A stretch of 64,000 nt of DNA, from the NCBI RefSeq assembly GCF_051535215.1, contig NZ_JBPPLY010000004.1, positions 124,001 to 188,000 on the forward strand, in the 5' to 3' direction. This document shows, one piece after another, positions 33,517 to 42,125 of this stretch. Every line of letters starts with the position of its first letter. Position 1 is the first letter of the stretch. The notes beneath the pieces are model-generated. The model made no database searches. It was not told the DNA's origin and saw only the letters and a program-made list of their open reading frames with translations. The position numbers and the translations under genes are program-made. This stretch comes from Nitrobacter sp051535215 (GTDB lineage: Bacteria; Pseudomonadota; Alphaproteobacteria; Rhizobiales; Xanthobacteraceae).

Positions 33517-34887
33517 TCACAATCCCCTCACCCGCGGCTGCGCGCGCGGCGCGAGCGCCAGCGACGTCACCGCCCACACCAGCGCATCGAGCCGGTCCGG
33601 CGAGCGCCCGGACGACAAGCCCGACAAGGCAAAGTCGCACATTTCATCTTCCAGCGCGGCGAAGCTGCCGGCGTGCCGGACGCGGCCTTGTTCGTAGAGC
33701 GTCGCCACCGGTTCGGCGCGCAGCCACTTGCCGCGCGTCGCGCGCACCGGAATAACGGGCACCGCGGCATCCACCTCCGCGATCACGGCCTTCACCATGT
33801 CGCCGCCCTGGTTGACTTCCGCCACCAGCGCATCAGCCTCGCACCGCCGCCACAGCGCGATCGCCTTCGCCGCCCACAGTGCCGGCGTCGCGCCCGCTAC
33901 CGTTTCGTCGGCGATCACATAAACGATGCCGCCTTCCGCCAACCCCACCGCGACGATGCCGCAGGCGTCGGCGCGCTTGCCGGAGGTCGCGGGCGGATCG
34001 ACTGCGACCACGATACGCTGCATCGGCGGCGCTTCGCGCACGCGACATTTCTCAAGCAGCGCGCGCGACCACAGCGCATCGGGACGATCCTCGATGATCT
34101 CGCCGTCAAGCTCCTGACGCCCGAGCCGCGTTCCGGCGTAGCGCGCCATCACGCCTTGCAGAAAGGTCGGCGCCAAGTTGAAGGCGTTGGCCTGCGTCGG
34201 CGCGCGCGTGACCACGCTCGCCGCATCCGCCATCAGGCGTTTCAGAAGCGCGGTCGACCGCGGCGTCGTGGTGATCAGCTGGCGCGGCTGCGATCCCAAC
34301 CGCAAACCGAACTGCAGCATGTCGAACGCCGCCTCCGCGTAACGCCACTTCGCCATTTCGTCGGACCAGGCGCAGCCGAATTGCGGTCCGCGCAGGCTTT
34401 CGGGATCGTCGGCGGAAAAAACCTGCGCCACCGCGCCGTTATTCCATTCCAGCCGCTTGCGCGACGGCGACCATGACGGCCGCTCGTGGGCGGCATGCAC
34501 AGCGAGCAAGCCGGAAACGCCTTCGATCATCACCTCGCGCGCGTCATGTTCGGTTTCCCCGACCAGCGCGATGCGCGACACCGCTTCATTCGCGAACGGC
34601 GGCAGCCCGAGCGCCTGCGCGCGAATCCATTCGGCCCCGGCGCGAGTCTTGCCAGCGCCGCGCCCGCCGATCATCAGCCAGATCAGCCATGGCGCTCCGT
34701 TGGGCGCAAGTTGCGGCGGACGCTGATGGTCGTGCGCGAAAATATCCCACTGCCGGGCGAGAAATCCGAGTTCCGCCTCACTCATGCTCTGGAGCAGGAG
34801 TTGCCGCTGGCGCAGCGACCACTTGCTCCAGTCGGCGCGAAAGCGCGCGCCGGAACTCGTCGAGATCGCGGGGCACGGCGTCGTCAT
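33517..34887 (-). CDS. GTA gp2 terminase large subunit
   Basis: 456 residues. Walker A GGRGAGKT at 74-81, a helicase-type ATPase (LVGETEHDAREVM; ITTTPRSTALLKRLM), then the RNase H-like nuclease half (RIVVAVDPPATSGKRADACG; EVNQGGDMVKAVI; SPDRLDALVWAVTSL). It pumps DNA into heads; in GTAs this is host DNA. An inner ATG at 34785 overlaps the gp1 stop by 8 bp, but residues upstream of it (LRQRQLLLQSMSEAELGFLA) look homologous to other GTA terminases, so the longer start was kept; it overlaps gp1 by 110 bp. Confidence 0.95.
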   Translation of the reverse strand: MTTPCPAISTSSGARFRADWSKWSLRQRQLLLQSMSEAELGFLARQWDIFAHDHQRPPQLAPNGAPWLIWLMIGGRGAGKTRAGAEWIRAQALGLPPFANEAVSRIALVGETEHDAREVMIEGVSGLLAVHAAHERPSWSPSRKRLEWNNGAVAQVFSADDPESLRGPQFGCAWSDEMAKWRYAEAAFDMLQFGLRLGSQPRQLITTTPRSTALLKRLMADAASVVTRAPTQANAFNLAPTFLQGVMARYAGTRLGRQELDGEIIEDRPDALWSRALLEKCRVREAPPMQRIVVAVDPPATSGKRADACGIVAVGLAEGGIVYVIADETVAGATPALWAAKAIALWRRCEADALVAEVNQGGDMVKAVIAEVDAAVPVIPVRATRGKWLRAEPVATLYEQGRVRHAGSFAALEDEMCDFALSGLSSGRSPDRLDALVWAVTSLALAPRAQPRVRGL

Positions 34888-35533
34888 CGGCGGGCTTCAC
34901 CTTCTCCTCACTGGCGCGCAGCCGCGTCACTTCGCCGAGCGTGCGCGCGAGACTCGCAAGCGTGCGCGCGCGACGTTCCGCTTCGGTGCGCTGCTGCGGC
35001 TTCAGATGACTGCCGCCGACAATGACCTCGATCAGCGACAGTTCGCGCTCGATCGCGCGCGTCACCCGTTCGATCAGCATCGCGCCGCTCGCGGGCGGTG
35101 GATCATCGATCCGCTCGACCGCCGTGCGCTTGACGCGCGGACTGGGCTCATCCTTGCGCCGGGCGGCCGCGCGCCGCGCGCGTTGCCTGCTCACTCCGGC
35201 TTTTGCCGCTTCGTCGCGCTCATCGACAGCAATCGGCGTCTTGTCATCGATGAAGCGCGTGGTGGCGGCCATCGTCGCCTTGCGCGCGGCCGCGGCTGCG
35301 ATTTTGCCGGGCTTCGCGGCGGCGTGACCTTGTTTGACGGTTTTCGCGGCCCCGTCTGCTTGCGCCAGCGACGTCTTGCGAGCCGCCGGCCGCATCGCTT
35401 TTTTCGCCGCAGGGGATGACGTTTTTTTCGAGGCGATTCGCTTTACGGTTCCGGCCGGAGATGTCTTCGTTCGCGACGCAACGCGAGTCGCCGCCGGTTT
35501 TCGTCCCGGTCTGGCAATTCGCCTCACAGCCAT
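34778..35533 (-). CDS. GTA gp1-like protein with histone-like N-terminal extension
   Basis: 251 residues. The last ~100 residues (LIERVTRAIERELSLIEVIV; LASLARTLGEVTRLRASEEK) are helical and sit where RcGTA gp1, the small-terminase-like protein, is found. Residues 1-95 are very rich in Ala, Lys, Arg, Ser and Pro (KKTSSPAAKKAMRPAARKTS), like histone H1 or HU tails, and suggest DNA binding. An internal start cannot be excluded. First gene of the GTA cluster and overlaps the terminase gene. Confidence 0.7.
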   Translation of the reverse strand: MAVRRIARPGRKPAATRVASRTKTSPAGTVKRIASKKTSSPAAKKAMRPAARKTSLAQADGAAKTVKQGHAAAKPGKIAAAAARKATMAATTRFIDDKTPIAVDERDEAAKAGVSRQRARRAAARRKDEPSPRVKRTAVERIDDPPPASGAMLIERVTRAIERELSLIEVIVGGSHLKPQQRTEAERRARTLASLARTLGEVTRLRASEEKVKPADDDAVPRDLDEFRRALSRRLEQVVAAPAATPAPEHE

Positions 35534-35618
35534 GGATGTCGAAAAGCCCCTCGTCGCGAAATCGTCACTGCCGAACCCGGCCCTCCCGACAATCGCCGGA
35601 AGCCGAATACACTGCAGG

Positions 35619-35648
35619 ATGATTTTGGATCGATCGATCCAAAATCAT
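35619..35648. promoter_or_regulatory. 30-bp perfect palindrome upstream of the GTA cluster
   Basis: A 15-nt half (ATGATTTTGGATCGA) is followed at once by its exact reverse complement with no spacer, centred at 35633/35634. It lies 86 bp upstream of the gp1 start and downstream of the small membrane gene, in the position of an operator for the GTA operon. It could also terminate the gene at 35727. The following 35650-35725 has only fragments of repeat sequence. Confidence 0.6.
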
Positions 35649-35726
35649 GAACGTGCCATTCCAATATTCGAAATGGATGCGGGTGGAAAACCGCATCACA
35701 CTTCGTCGTCCAGAAGCGAAAAAGCT

Positions 35727-35876
35727 CTAGCGGAAAAATACCAACCAGGTTCCGCCCAGGATCAGCACGGCAAGGCCAGTACTGATGGCGAGAAGCATAA
35801 AGACGGAGGGGCCAGGCTCGCCCTGTCGCGCCTCGGTCGGAGTTTCCACGATCCGATCATCCTCGTTGGTTGCCAT
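35727..35876 (-). CDS. Single-helix small membrane protein
   Basis: 49 residues from MATNEDDRIVETPTEARQGE; acidic N-terminus, then one membrane helix (SVFMLLAISTGLAVLILGGT) and a short WLVFFR end. The open frame continues to 36098 without family features. Function unknown. It precedes the GTA cluster on the same strand. Confidence 0.55.
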   Translation of the reverse strand: MATNEDDRIVETPTEARQGEPGPSVFMLLAISTGLAVLILGGTWLVFFR

Positions 35877-36162
35877 CCACATCTCTCTGCTTCCCCAGCG
35901 ATCCACGCGGATCGCGTGCTCTTGCATGGGTTGAAGCAACGCCAGATCGCTAGCGATGTTCCTGCAAATGCATGCGGGGTCAGTGCGATACGTGATCCTC
36001 AGACGGATCCTGCCCGGCGGCGGTGGTGTGGGGCTCGAACGGAGAGTGTGAACGACGCCGTTATCTCTTGGCGCAACTCTGGAGCATGCCGAAAACATAC
36101 TTCGGCAGCGTCACGCTGTCAAGGTATATTTTCCTAGGAATATTTACCGCTCCTGTGCCGCC

Positions 36163-36336
36163 TTACTTCAACGCGTCGTTCACCCCGACAAACCACTCGT
36201 TGAGAGTCCGGCCGATGCCGGTGACCGCCATCAGGATGACGATGCTGAGGCTGCCGGCGATTATCGCATACTCAATCGAAGTTGCACCGGACTCGTCGCG
36301 CAAAAAGGCCGACGCAAGCTTTGCAATGAAACGCAT
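36163..36336 (-). CDS. Flp/Fap-type IVb pilin
   Basis: 57 residues from MRFIAKLASAFLRDESGATS. The motif GATSIEYAIIAG with Glu at +5 of the processed helix and the long hydrophobic stretch (AIIAGSLSIVILMAVTGIG) is typical of Flp pilins of tight-adherence systems. No tad genes are in the window, so this is an isolated pilin gene. Cleavage by a CpaA-type prepilin peptidase would be expected after the Gly. Confidence 0.9.
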   Translation of the reverse strand: MRFIAKLASAFLRDESGATSIEYAIIAGSLSIVILMAVTGIGRTLNEWFVGVNDALK

Positions 36337-36473
36337 TGCCAACTCCGATCGATGGATGCGCGGATTTCCGCGCGGGCCAGGAAACGGCAACCTATAGGCG
36401 AATGATTGCACAGACCCTTAAGCGATACCCTCAACGAATGCTTAAATCCGTTGACGAATTCCACCGGCACCGA

Positions 36474-38027
36474 TCATGCCGCCGGTCCTGCAAGCGGCCG
36501 CTCCTCCATTCGCATCAGCAGCAGTGCCGTACCCGCCAGCATCGCTGCGGCGGCGGCAAACACATAGTGGAACGCCGTGGTGAGATCGGATGCGGAGATC
36601 GCGTGGAACGGATGACCGCCCTCCTGGCTGATCGAGATATCCGAACCCAGCATCATCAGCAGGATGGCGGCGAAGGCGGCGACGGTGAATGACGAGGCCA
36701 GCGCCCGAAAGAAATTCATCGCGCCGGTGACGGTGCCGATCTGCGGCCGCGCCACCGCGTTCTGCAGCGCCACCACGCTGACGGGAAACGTGGTTCCAAG
36801 CCCGAAAGCGAACAGCGAGAGCAGCGTCAGCAGCGGCCATAGCGGCATCGCGACCACCGCCAGGATCGCGGCGATGACCGCGGCGAACCCGGTCCCGATA
36901 ATCGCGACCCGCTTGTAGTGGACCGCGTGCGTCATGGTGCGGCCGGCAAGCGCGGCGCCGCCGGTCGAAATCGCTGCTATCGGAATCAGCGCCAGTCCCG
37001 ATTCGCTGGCGCTGAGGTGATGGACCACCTGATAGTACAGCGGCAGATGCACGGTGATCCCGATGATGGCGCCGAGCGCGAAGGCACCGGCGGCAATGGC
37101 GTAAGGGACCACCGGGCCGCCGATCAGCGACAGCGGCAGGAACGGTTCCGGCGTCGTGCGCGCGTGCCAGACGAAACCGGCGGCAAGCACGAGCGAGGCG
37201 CAAAGCATGGCGGCGATCGCCGGCGACAGCCAGGCGAAGCGGTTGCCGCCCCAGGTCAGCACCAGCATGAACACCACGGCGGAGGCCATCAGCAGCGCTC
37301 CGCCTGTCCAATCCACCTTGCGGCGGCGATGGAACACCGGGATTTTTTCCATCTTCGGCAGCAGCATCGCCAGCGAGACGATGCCCAGAGGCAGGTTGAT
37401 CCAGAAGATCATCGACCAATGCAGGTGCTCGGCGAACACCCCTCCCAGGACCGGGCCGGCGATGCCCGCCGCGGTCCACACGCCGCTGAAATAGGCCTGA
37501 TACTGGCCGCGCTCGCGCGGCGTCACCACATCGGAGATTACGGTCTGCACCACCGGCAGGATGCCGCCGCCGCCGAGACCCTGCACACCGCGCGCGATGA
37601 CCAGCGTCGCGATATTGGGCGCCAGCGCGCAAAGCACCGATCCCGCAATGAAGAGACTGAGCGCGGTGATGATCATGGCGCGACGGCCATAGATGTCGCT
37701 CAGCGTGCCGAACACCGGCGCGACCGCGGTCGAGGCCAGCAGATATGCCGTGATGATCCACGACAGCGTCGTGACGTCGTGGAACTGGCGGCCGATGGTG
37801 GGCAGCGCGGTCGCGACGATGGTCTGGTCGAGCGCCGCCAGGAACATGGTCAGCATCAGGCTGACCAGAATGGTGCGGACTTCGCTCCGGCTCAGTGGAA
37901 CGGAAGGCGAGATCGGCGGCGCATCGGAATCGCCGGCAGCCGGACCCGCCGCGACTTCGCGGGGGTTGTCACCGGCTGAATTCTGCGGAAAGGACGGATC
38001 CCGACCGGACGGATCGAGCTTGTTCAT
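36474..38027 (-). CDS. DHA2-family (EmrB/QacA) multidrug exporter, MFS
   Basis: 517 residues with about 14 membrane helices. Motifs: LAALDQTIVATALPTIGRQF (motif D1 of 14-helix DHA2 exporters), GTLSDIYGRRAMIITAL (motif A), and ARGVQGLGGGGILPVVQTVI with VVTPRERGQYQAYFSGVW. The N-terminal ~45 residues are a polar Pro/Ser tail. Expels hydrophobic compounds by proton exchange. A candidate operator lies 71 bp upstream. No fused regulator or membrane-fusion partner is adjacent. Confidence 0.93.
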   Translation of the reverse strand: MNKLDPSGRDPSFPQNSAGDNPREVAAGPAAGDSDAPPISPSVPLSRSEVRTILVSLMLTMFLAALDQTIVATALPTIGRQFHDVTTLSWIITAYLLASTAVAPVFGTLSDIYGRRAMIITALSLFIAGSVLCALAPNIATLVIARGVQGLGGGGILPVVQTVISDVVTPRERGQYQAYFSGVWTAAGIAGPVLGGVFAEHLHWSMIFWINLPLGIVSLAMLLPKMEKIPVFHRRRKVDWTGGALLMASAVVFMLVLTWGGNRFAWLSPAIAAMLCASLVLAAGFVWHARTTPEPFLPLSLIGGPVVPYAIAAGAFALGAIIGITVHLPLYYQVVHHLSASESGLALIPIAAISTGGAALAGRTMTHAVHYKRVAIIGTGFAAVIAAILAVVAMPLWPLLTLLSLFAFGLGTTFPVSVVALQNAVARPQIGTVTGAMNFFRALASSFTVAAFAAILLMMLGSDISISQEGGHPFHAISASDLTTAFHYVFAAAAAMLAGTALLLMRMEERPLAGPAA

Positions 38028-38097
38028 GTGCGGGAAACAAAATTTTCAGCTGAAATGGCGAGAGAGACGGACGGAGGGCGAAAGGCTGCGTCATCTT

Positions 38098-38119
38098 ATA
38101 TTGTCTATAACGACATTAT
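38098..38119. promoter_or_regulatory. Candidate operator upstream of the drug exporter
   Basis: Inverted repeat ATATTGTC-TATAAC-GACATTAT, 8-nt arms with one mismatch, in an AT-rich island otherwise unlike the G+C-rich surroundings. TetR-type regulators often use such sites, but no regulator gene is near. Confidence 0.4.
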
Positions 38120-38206
38120 AACGCGCGCTGTCGGGTTCGGACAGCGTGGTCGGCGGCCGAATAGCATTTGCAGATGCTCAATCGCAAACATGTGATGGAT
38201 AAGTCA

Positions 38207-38722
38207 TCAGCTTCGCGGCCGATTCTTCAGCCGGGCCAGTTTGGACAACCGGATCGGCCACTGAACGATATGATTCTCGAGCTCGGAATCGGGAATCTCG
38301 TTCTCGGTCCCGCGCACCCGGCCCCGCACCGAGACCCCCGCCTCGTGCACCGTGTTACGGTCACCGGAAATCAGCGGATGCCACCAATAGAGATCGCGTC
38401 CCTCCGCGACCAGCCGGTAACCGCAGCTCGGCGGCAACCAGTTCAGGCTGCGAACGTTTTCCGGCGTCAGGCGGACGCAGTCCGGAACCTGCTCGGAGCG
38501 GTTCGCATAATCCTTGCAGGCGCAGAGCCCGGCATCCAGCAGCCGGCAGGAGACATGGGTGAAATAAATGTCGCCGGTGTCTTCGTCCTCGAGCTTTTCC
38601 AGGCAGCAGCGCGCGCAACCATCGCACAGGCTTTCCCATTCGGCGTCGGACATCTCTTCCAAGGTCTTGGTCTTCCAGAAGAATCCGGCCTGTTCCGACG
38701 AGCGCGAGGATCGTTGCGTCAT
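38207..38722 (-). CDS. YcgN/YkgJ-type cysteine cluster protein (UPF0260)
   Basis: 171 residues. Cysteine pattern CDGCARCCLEKLEDEDTGD then CRLLDAGLCACKDYANR and VPDC matches YcgN; these Cys likely bind a metal or Fe-S cluster. Also the conserved SLNWLPPSCGYRLVAEG and GVSVRGRVRGTE. Function of the family is unproven. The 289 bp up to the divergent PBP gene contain both promoters; no reliable boxes were assigned. Confidence 0.93.
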   Translation of the reverse strand: MTQRSSRSSEQAGFFWKTKTLEEMSDAEWESLCDGCARCCLEKLEDEDTGDIYFTHVSCRLLDAGLCACKDYANRSEQVPDCVRLTPENVRSLNWLPPSCGYRLVAEGRDLYWWHPLISGDRNTVHEAGVSVRGRVRGTENEIPDSELENHIVQWPIRLSKLARLKNRPRS

Positions 38723-39011
38723 GCTTCGCTTCTTCTAGTGAAAATCGTAATTTCAGAAATCGCAATGTCTATGGGGCGTGGCTGTGTCCAGCGCAAGCGG
38801 CTTCACCTGCGCTGGGCCGTGTGTCCGAACGCGCAGCCGGCCATTGGTTTATCACCTCTGCTCGGATAGAAAGAAACGCTTTCCCGAGCACGCGGATGAT
38901 GTTCCATCCGTTGGGTTTGATGTGCCTTGGGTTTGCCGCAACACTCTTGCATGACGTGCCGACGGCGCCGGACGGGTCGCCGCCGCGCCGCAGATCGGTC
39001 ACAGGCCCTTA

Positions 39012-41279
39012 GTGCGAAATATCCTGCCCTCCGATTGGAAAAAACGAATCCGGCATTTCCTGCTGGATTTCGACGCACGTGTCGATTCAACGCTGTTCTC
39101 GTCGGCGGTCGGCGCGCGCGAACTGTATGAACGCTTCTCCACCTACATGGACCGCTTCTATGTCGGCCGCTGGAAACGCTGGGTGTTCATCGAGCCTTTA
39201 TCGGAAGCTGCGACGCTCGGCCTCGGCGGGCTCATCGTCCTGCTGGCGCTGGCGCAGCCGGCGTTCCGCGAGACCGCCGATGAGGACTGGCTGAAGAAAT
39301 CCGATCTCGCGGTGACGTTCCTCGACCGCTATGGCAATCCGATCGGCAGCCGCGGCATCAAGCACAACGATTCGATTCCGCTCGAGGAATTTCCTGACAA
39401 CCTGATCAAGGCGACGCTCGCGACCGAGGACCGCCGCTTCTACGATCACTTCGGCATCGACGTCGGCGGCACCTTCCGCGCGCTGGTCACCAACGCGCAG
39501 GCCGGAGGCGTGCGGCAGGGCGGTTCCTCGATCACCCAGCAGCTTGCGAAGAACCTGTTCCTCTCCAACGAGCGCACCATCGAGCGCAAGGTCAACGAAG
39601 CCTTCCTCGCGATCTGGCTGGAAACCCGCCTGACCAAGAACGAGATCCTGAAGCTGTATCTCGACCGCGCCTATATGGGCGGCGGCACTTTCGGCGTCGA
39701 CGGTGCGGCGCATTTCTACTTCAACAAGTCGGTGCGTGACGTCAATCTCGCCGAAGCCGCGATGCTCGCCGGCCTGTTCAAGGCGCCGACCAAATACGCG
39801 CCGCACATTAACCTGCCCGCCGCCCGCGCCCGCGCCAACCAGGTGCTCGACAATCTCGTCGACGCCGGCTTCATGACCGAGGGCCAGGTGTTTGGCGCGC
39901 GGCGCAATCCCGCCACCGCGGTCGACCGCCGCGACGAGAACTCGCCGAACTATTATCTCGACTGGGCGTTCGACGAGATGCGCAAGCTGGTCGATACGTT
40001 TCCGCGCTCCTATACAGAGCGCGTGTTCGTGGTGCGCACCGCCATCGACATGAACGTGCAGCACGCGGCGGAGGAAGCGATCGAGAACCAGTTGCGGCAG
40101 TTCGGCCGCGACTATCACGCGACCCAGGCCGCAACCGTGGTCGCCGATCTCGACGGCGGCGTGCGCGCGATGGTCGGCGGCCGCGATTACGGCGCCAGTC
40201 AGTTCAATCGCGCGACCGACGCCATGCGCCAGCCCGGATCGTCGTTCAAGCCTTATGTCTACACCACCGCGCTGCTCAACGGCTTCAAGCCGACATCCAC
40301 GATCGTCGACGGCCCCGTCTGCATCGGCAACTGGTGTCCGCAGAACTACGGACATTCCTATTCCGGCACGGTGACGTTGACCCAGGCGCTGACGCGCTCG
40401 ATCAATGTGGTGCCGGTGAAGCTTTCCATCGCGCTCGGCAAGGGCGAGAAGAACCCGGCCAAGGCCGGACGCGCCAAGATTGTCGCGGTCGCCCGCAAGT
40501 TCGGCATCGTCACGCCGCTGCCGGACACGCCCTCGCTGCCGATCGGCGCCGACGAGGTCAACGTGCTCGAGCACGCCGTCGCCTATGTGGCGTTTCCGAA
40601 CAAAGGCAGGGCGGTTACGCCGCATGCGGTTCTGGAAGTCCGCACCGGCGCAGGCGATCTGGTCTGGCGCTACGACCGTGACGGCCCCAAGCCGCGCCAG
40701 ATCATTCCAGCGTCGGTCGCCTCCGACATGGCCGGCATGATGAGCCACGTCGTCAGCGAAGGCACCGCACGCCGTGCCATCCTCGACGGCATTCCGGCGG
40801 CGGGCAAGACCGGCACCACCAACGCCTATCGTGACGCCTGGTTCGTCGGCTACACCGGCAACTTCGTGTGCGGCGTCTGGTACGGCAACGACGACTACTC
40901 GCCGACCAACCGCCTGACCGGCGGCGCGCTGCCTGCCCAGACCTGGCATGACATCATGACGGCCGCGCATCGCGGCGTCGAAATCAAGGACATCCCTGGT
41001 GTCGCTGCGCCGGCGAAGCCGACCGCAGCCGACAGCGCCAAAGTCGCAGGCGACGACAACGCAAGTCCCGCGCCGCCGCCCATCCTGACCAAGCGGGGGG
41101 CCGAGATTCTGGTACGTGTGGAAAAGATGCTGGATGAGACGGCCAAGACGATCGGAAAAACCTCGGCGGCTCCCTCCGCCTCGCCTGCTGCCTATTCGTC
41201 CGGCGCCGCGGCGTTTTCCGAAAGCCTGGCAGCCGCGACGTCCGGCGGTCGGACGGCCCCCGCGCCACGCAAGAACTGA
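39012..41279 (+). CDS. Penicillin-binding protein 1A-type bifunctional peptidoglycan synthase
   Basis: 755 residues from GTG. A membrane helix at about 64-82 anchors it. The GT51 transglycosylase shows TEDRRFYDHFGID (catalytic E139), QGGSSITQQLAKNLFLS and EAFLAIWLE. The transpeptidase shows SSFK (S410-K413), SIN in ALTRSINVVPV and KTGTT near K599. The Ala/Pro/Ser tail beyond residue 660 is low complexity. Polymerises and cross-links peptidoglycan. An antisense frame of similar length is a codon-bias shadow. Confidence 0.96.
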   Translation: MRNILPSDWKKRIRHFLLDFDARVDSTLFSSAVGARELYERFSTYMDRFYVGRWKRWVFIEPLSEAATLGLGGLIVLLALAQPAFRETADEDWLKKSDLAVTFLDRYGNPIGSRGIKHNDSIPLEEFPDNLIKATLATEDRRFYDHFGIDVGGTFRALVTNAQAGGVRQGGSSITQQLAKNLFLSNERTIERKVNEAFLAIWLETRLTKNEILKLYLDRAYMGGGTFGVDGAAHFYFNKSVRDVNLAEAAMLAGLFKAPTKYAPHINLPAARARANQVLDNLVDAGFMTEGQVFGARRNPATAVDRRDENSPNYYLDWAFDEMRKLVDTFPRSYTERVFVVRTAIDMNVQHAAEEAIENQLRQFGRDYHATQAATVVADLDGGVRAMVGGRDYGASQFNRATDAMRQPGSSFKPYVYTTALLNGFKPTSTIVDGPVCIGNWCPQNYGHSYSGTVTLTQALTRSINVVPVKLSIALGKGEKNPAKAGRAKIVAVARKFGIVTPLPDTPSLPIGADEVNVLEHAVAYVAFPNKGRAVTPHAVLEVRTGAGDLVWRYDRDGPKPRQIIPASVASDMAGMMSHVVSEGTARRAILDGIPAAGKTGTTNAYRDAWFVGYTGNFVCGVWYGNDDYSPTNRLTGGALPAQTWHDIMTAAHRGVEIKDIPGVAAPAKPTAADSAKVAGDDNASPAPPPILTKRGAEILVRVEKMLDETAKTIGKTSAAPSASPAAYSSGAAAFSESLAAATSGGRTAPAPRKN

Positions 41280-41298
41280 CGCATGCTCCCATGGCCAA

Positions 41299-41415
41299 TC
41301 GTTTTCGAGCGAAACACATATCTCCGGGCTTGACCCGGGACGGAAGACCGGTTCGCGTGCGGACAGCACATTGTTGAAACGGAGCCCCGCCTCTTCATGA
41401 GGCGGAAAGGCTCCG
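41299..41415 (+). repeat. Dispersed palindromic repeat, family R
   Basis: CGTTTTCGAGCGAAACACAT, hairpin CTCCGGGCTTGACCCGGGA, GGTTCGCGTGCGGACAGC, second hairpin CCCGCCTCTTCATGAGGCGG, end AAAGGCTCCG. Same order of parts as the copy at 28147. Lies downstream of the PBP gene and may serve as its transcript end. Confidence 0.65.
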
Positions 41416-41474
41416 TGACCTTCAACTTGGAACTTCAACTCGAAACCGGACCGGAAGCCTAATATCATTACGCA

Positions 41475-41502
41475 CCTTTGATTCTGCAGTTCGCATCAAA
41501 GG
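41475..41502. repeat. Solitary relic of the fliR-flhB palindrome family
   Basis: CCTTTGAT and ATCAAAGG (8-bp perfect arms) flank 12 nt that include AGTTCGC. The same arms with the same 12-nt spacing occur inside unit 1 of the array at 48944-48971. It lies just upstream of the DUF1214 gene; an apparent TTG start at 41478 falls inside it and is unlikely. Confidence 0.5.
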
Positions 41503-41546
41503 AGCCGAGCGATCGTTTGCGAACGTCGAAACCGGAGCGCCGACCC

Positions 41547-42125
41547 GTGCGGCTGATTTTGATCACCTTGCTGGCGTTCGGGCTTGCCACCGCGGTCGGA
41601 CTCGGAGCCACCTGGATCACCGCAACGCGCGGCACGGACCTGGGCACGCTTACCATCGGCGCGTGGACCGCAAGGCCAAGAAGCGGATCCGCCGACATCG
41701 ATCCCTATTCGCGCGCCGCGATTGCGCGTAGCGGCGAATTGCCGATCGGAACCGGCGACGGCATTGCGTTCCTCGCGGCCACTTCCGACGACAAGCAACC
41801 GCTCGATGGCCGCTGCGACGTCATTGTCAGCGGCGTGACCCCGGCGGCACGGTTCTGGACGCTGACGCTCTACGACCGGAAGGGCCATCTGGTGGCCAAC
41901 TCGCTGCAACGCTACGGCTTCACCAGCGAGGAGATCGTGCGGAATTCCGACGGCTCGTTTGCGGTGAACGTGGCCGCGCGGGCGCGTGCCGGCAACTGGC
42001 TGCCGACCGGCGGCATCGAGCGCTACGTGCTGATGCTTCGTCTCTACGACACGCCTGTTGGGGTCGCGACGCGAACCCAGCGCGACGCGCCGATGCCCTC
42101 CGTCACGACTGGAGGGTGTTCATGA
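41547..42125 (+). CDS. DUF1214 domain protein
   Basis: 192 residues from GTG at 41547 with GGAG upstream. N-terminal membrane helix (LILITLLAFGLATAVGLGAT), then the DUF1214 core: DPYSRAAIARSGELPIGTGD, ARFWTLTLYDRKGHLVANS, and RAGNWLPTGGIERYVLMLRL. Often paired with DUF1254, as here: the next gene overlaps by ATGA. Anchored to the inner membrane with a periplasmic domain. Biochemical role unproven. Confidence 0.88.
   Translation: MRLILITLLAFGLATAVGLGATWITATRGTDLGTLTIGAWTARPRSGSADIDPYSRAAIARSGELPIGTGDGIAFLAATSDDKQPLDGRCDVIVSGVTPAARFWTLTLYDRKGHLVANSLQRYGFTSEEIVRNSDGSFAVNVAARARAGNWLPTGGIERYVLMLRLYDTPVGVATRTQRDAPMPSVTTGGCS

Noticed and set aside
12443..35533. Active prophage
   Set aside because: No integrase, excisionase, repressor, replication genes or att-like direct repeats were seen; gene order is that of an RcGTA-like agent.
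38821..39012. 63-residue plus-strand frame before the PBP gene
   Set aside because: No ribosome site, no motif, and the region should hold divergent promoters.
39198..41468. 756-residue minus-strand open frame opposite the PBP1A gene
   Set aside because: It has no family motifs, is rich in Arg, Gly, Asp and His as expected of an antisense codon-bias shadow, and covers a clear bifunctional PBP.
41478..41546. TTG start for the DUF1214 gene at 41478
   Set aside because: The TTG lies within a palindromic relic; GTG at 41547 has a GGAG site and leads straight into the membrane helix.
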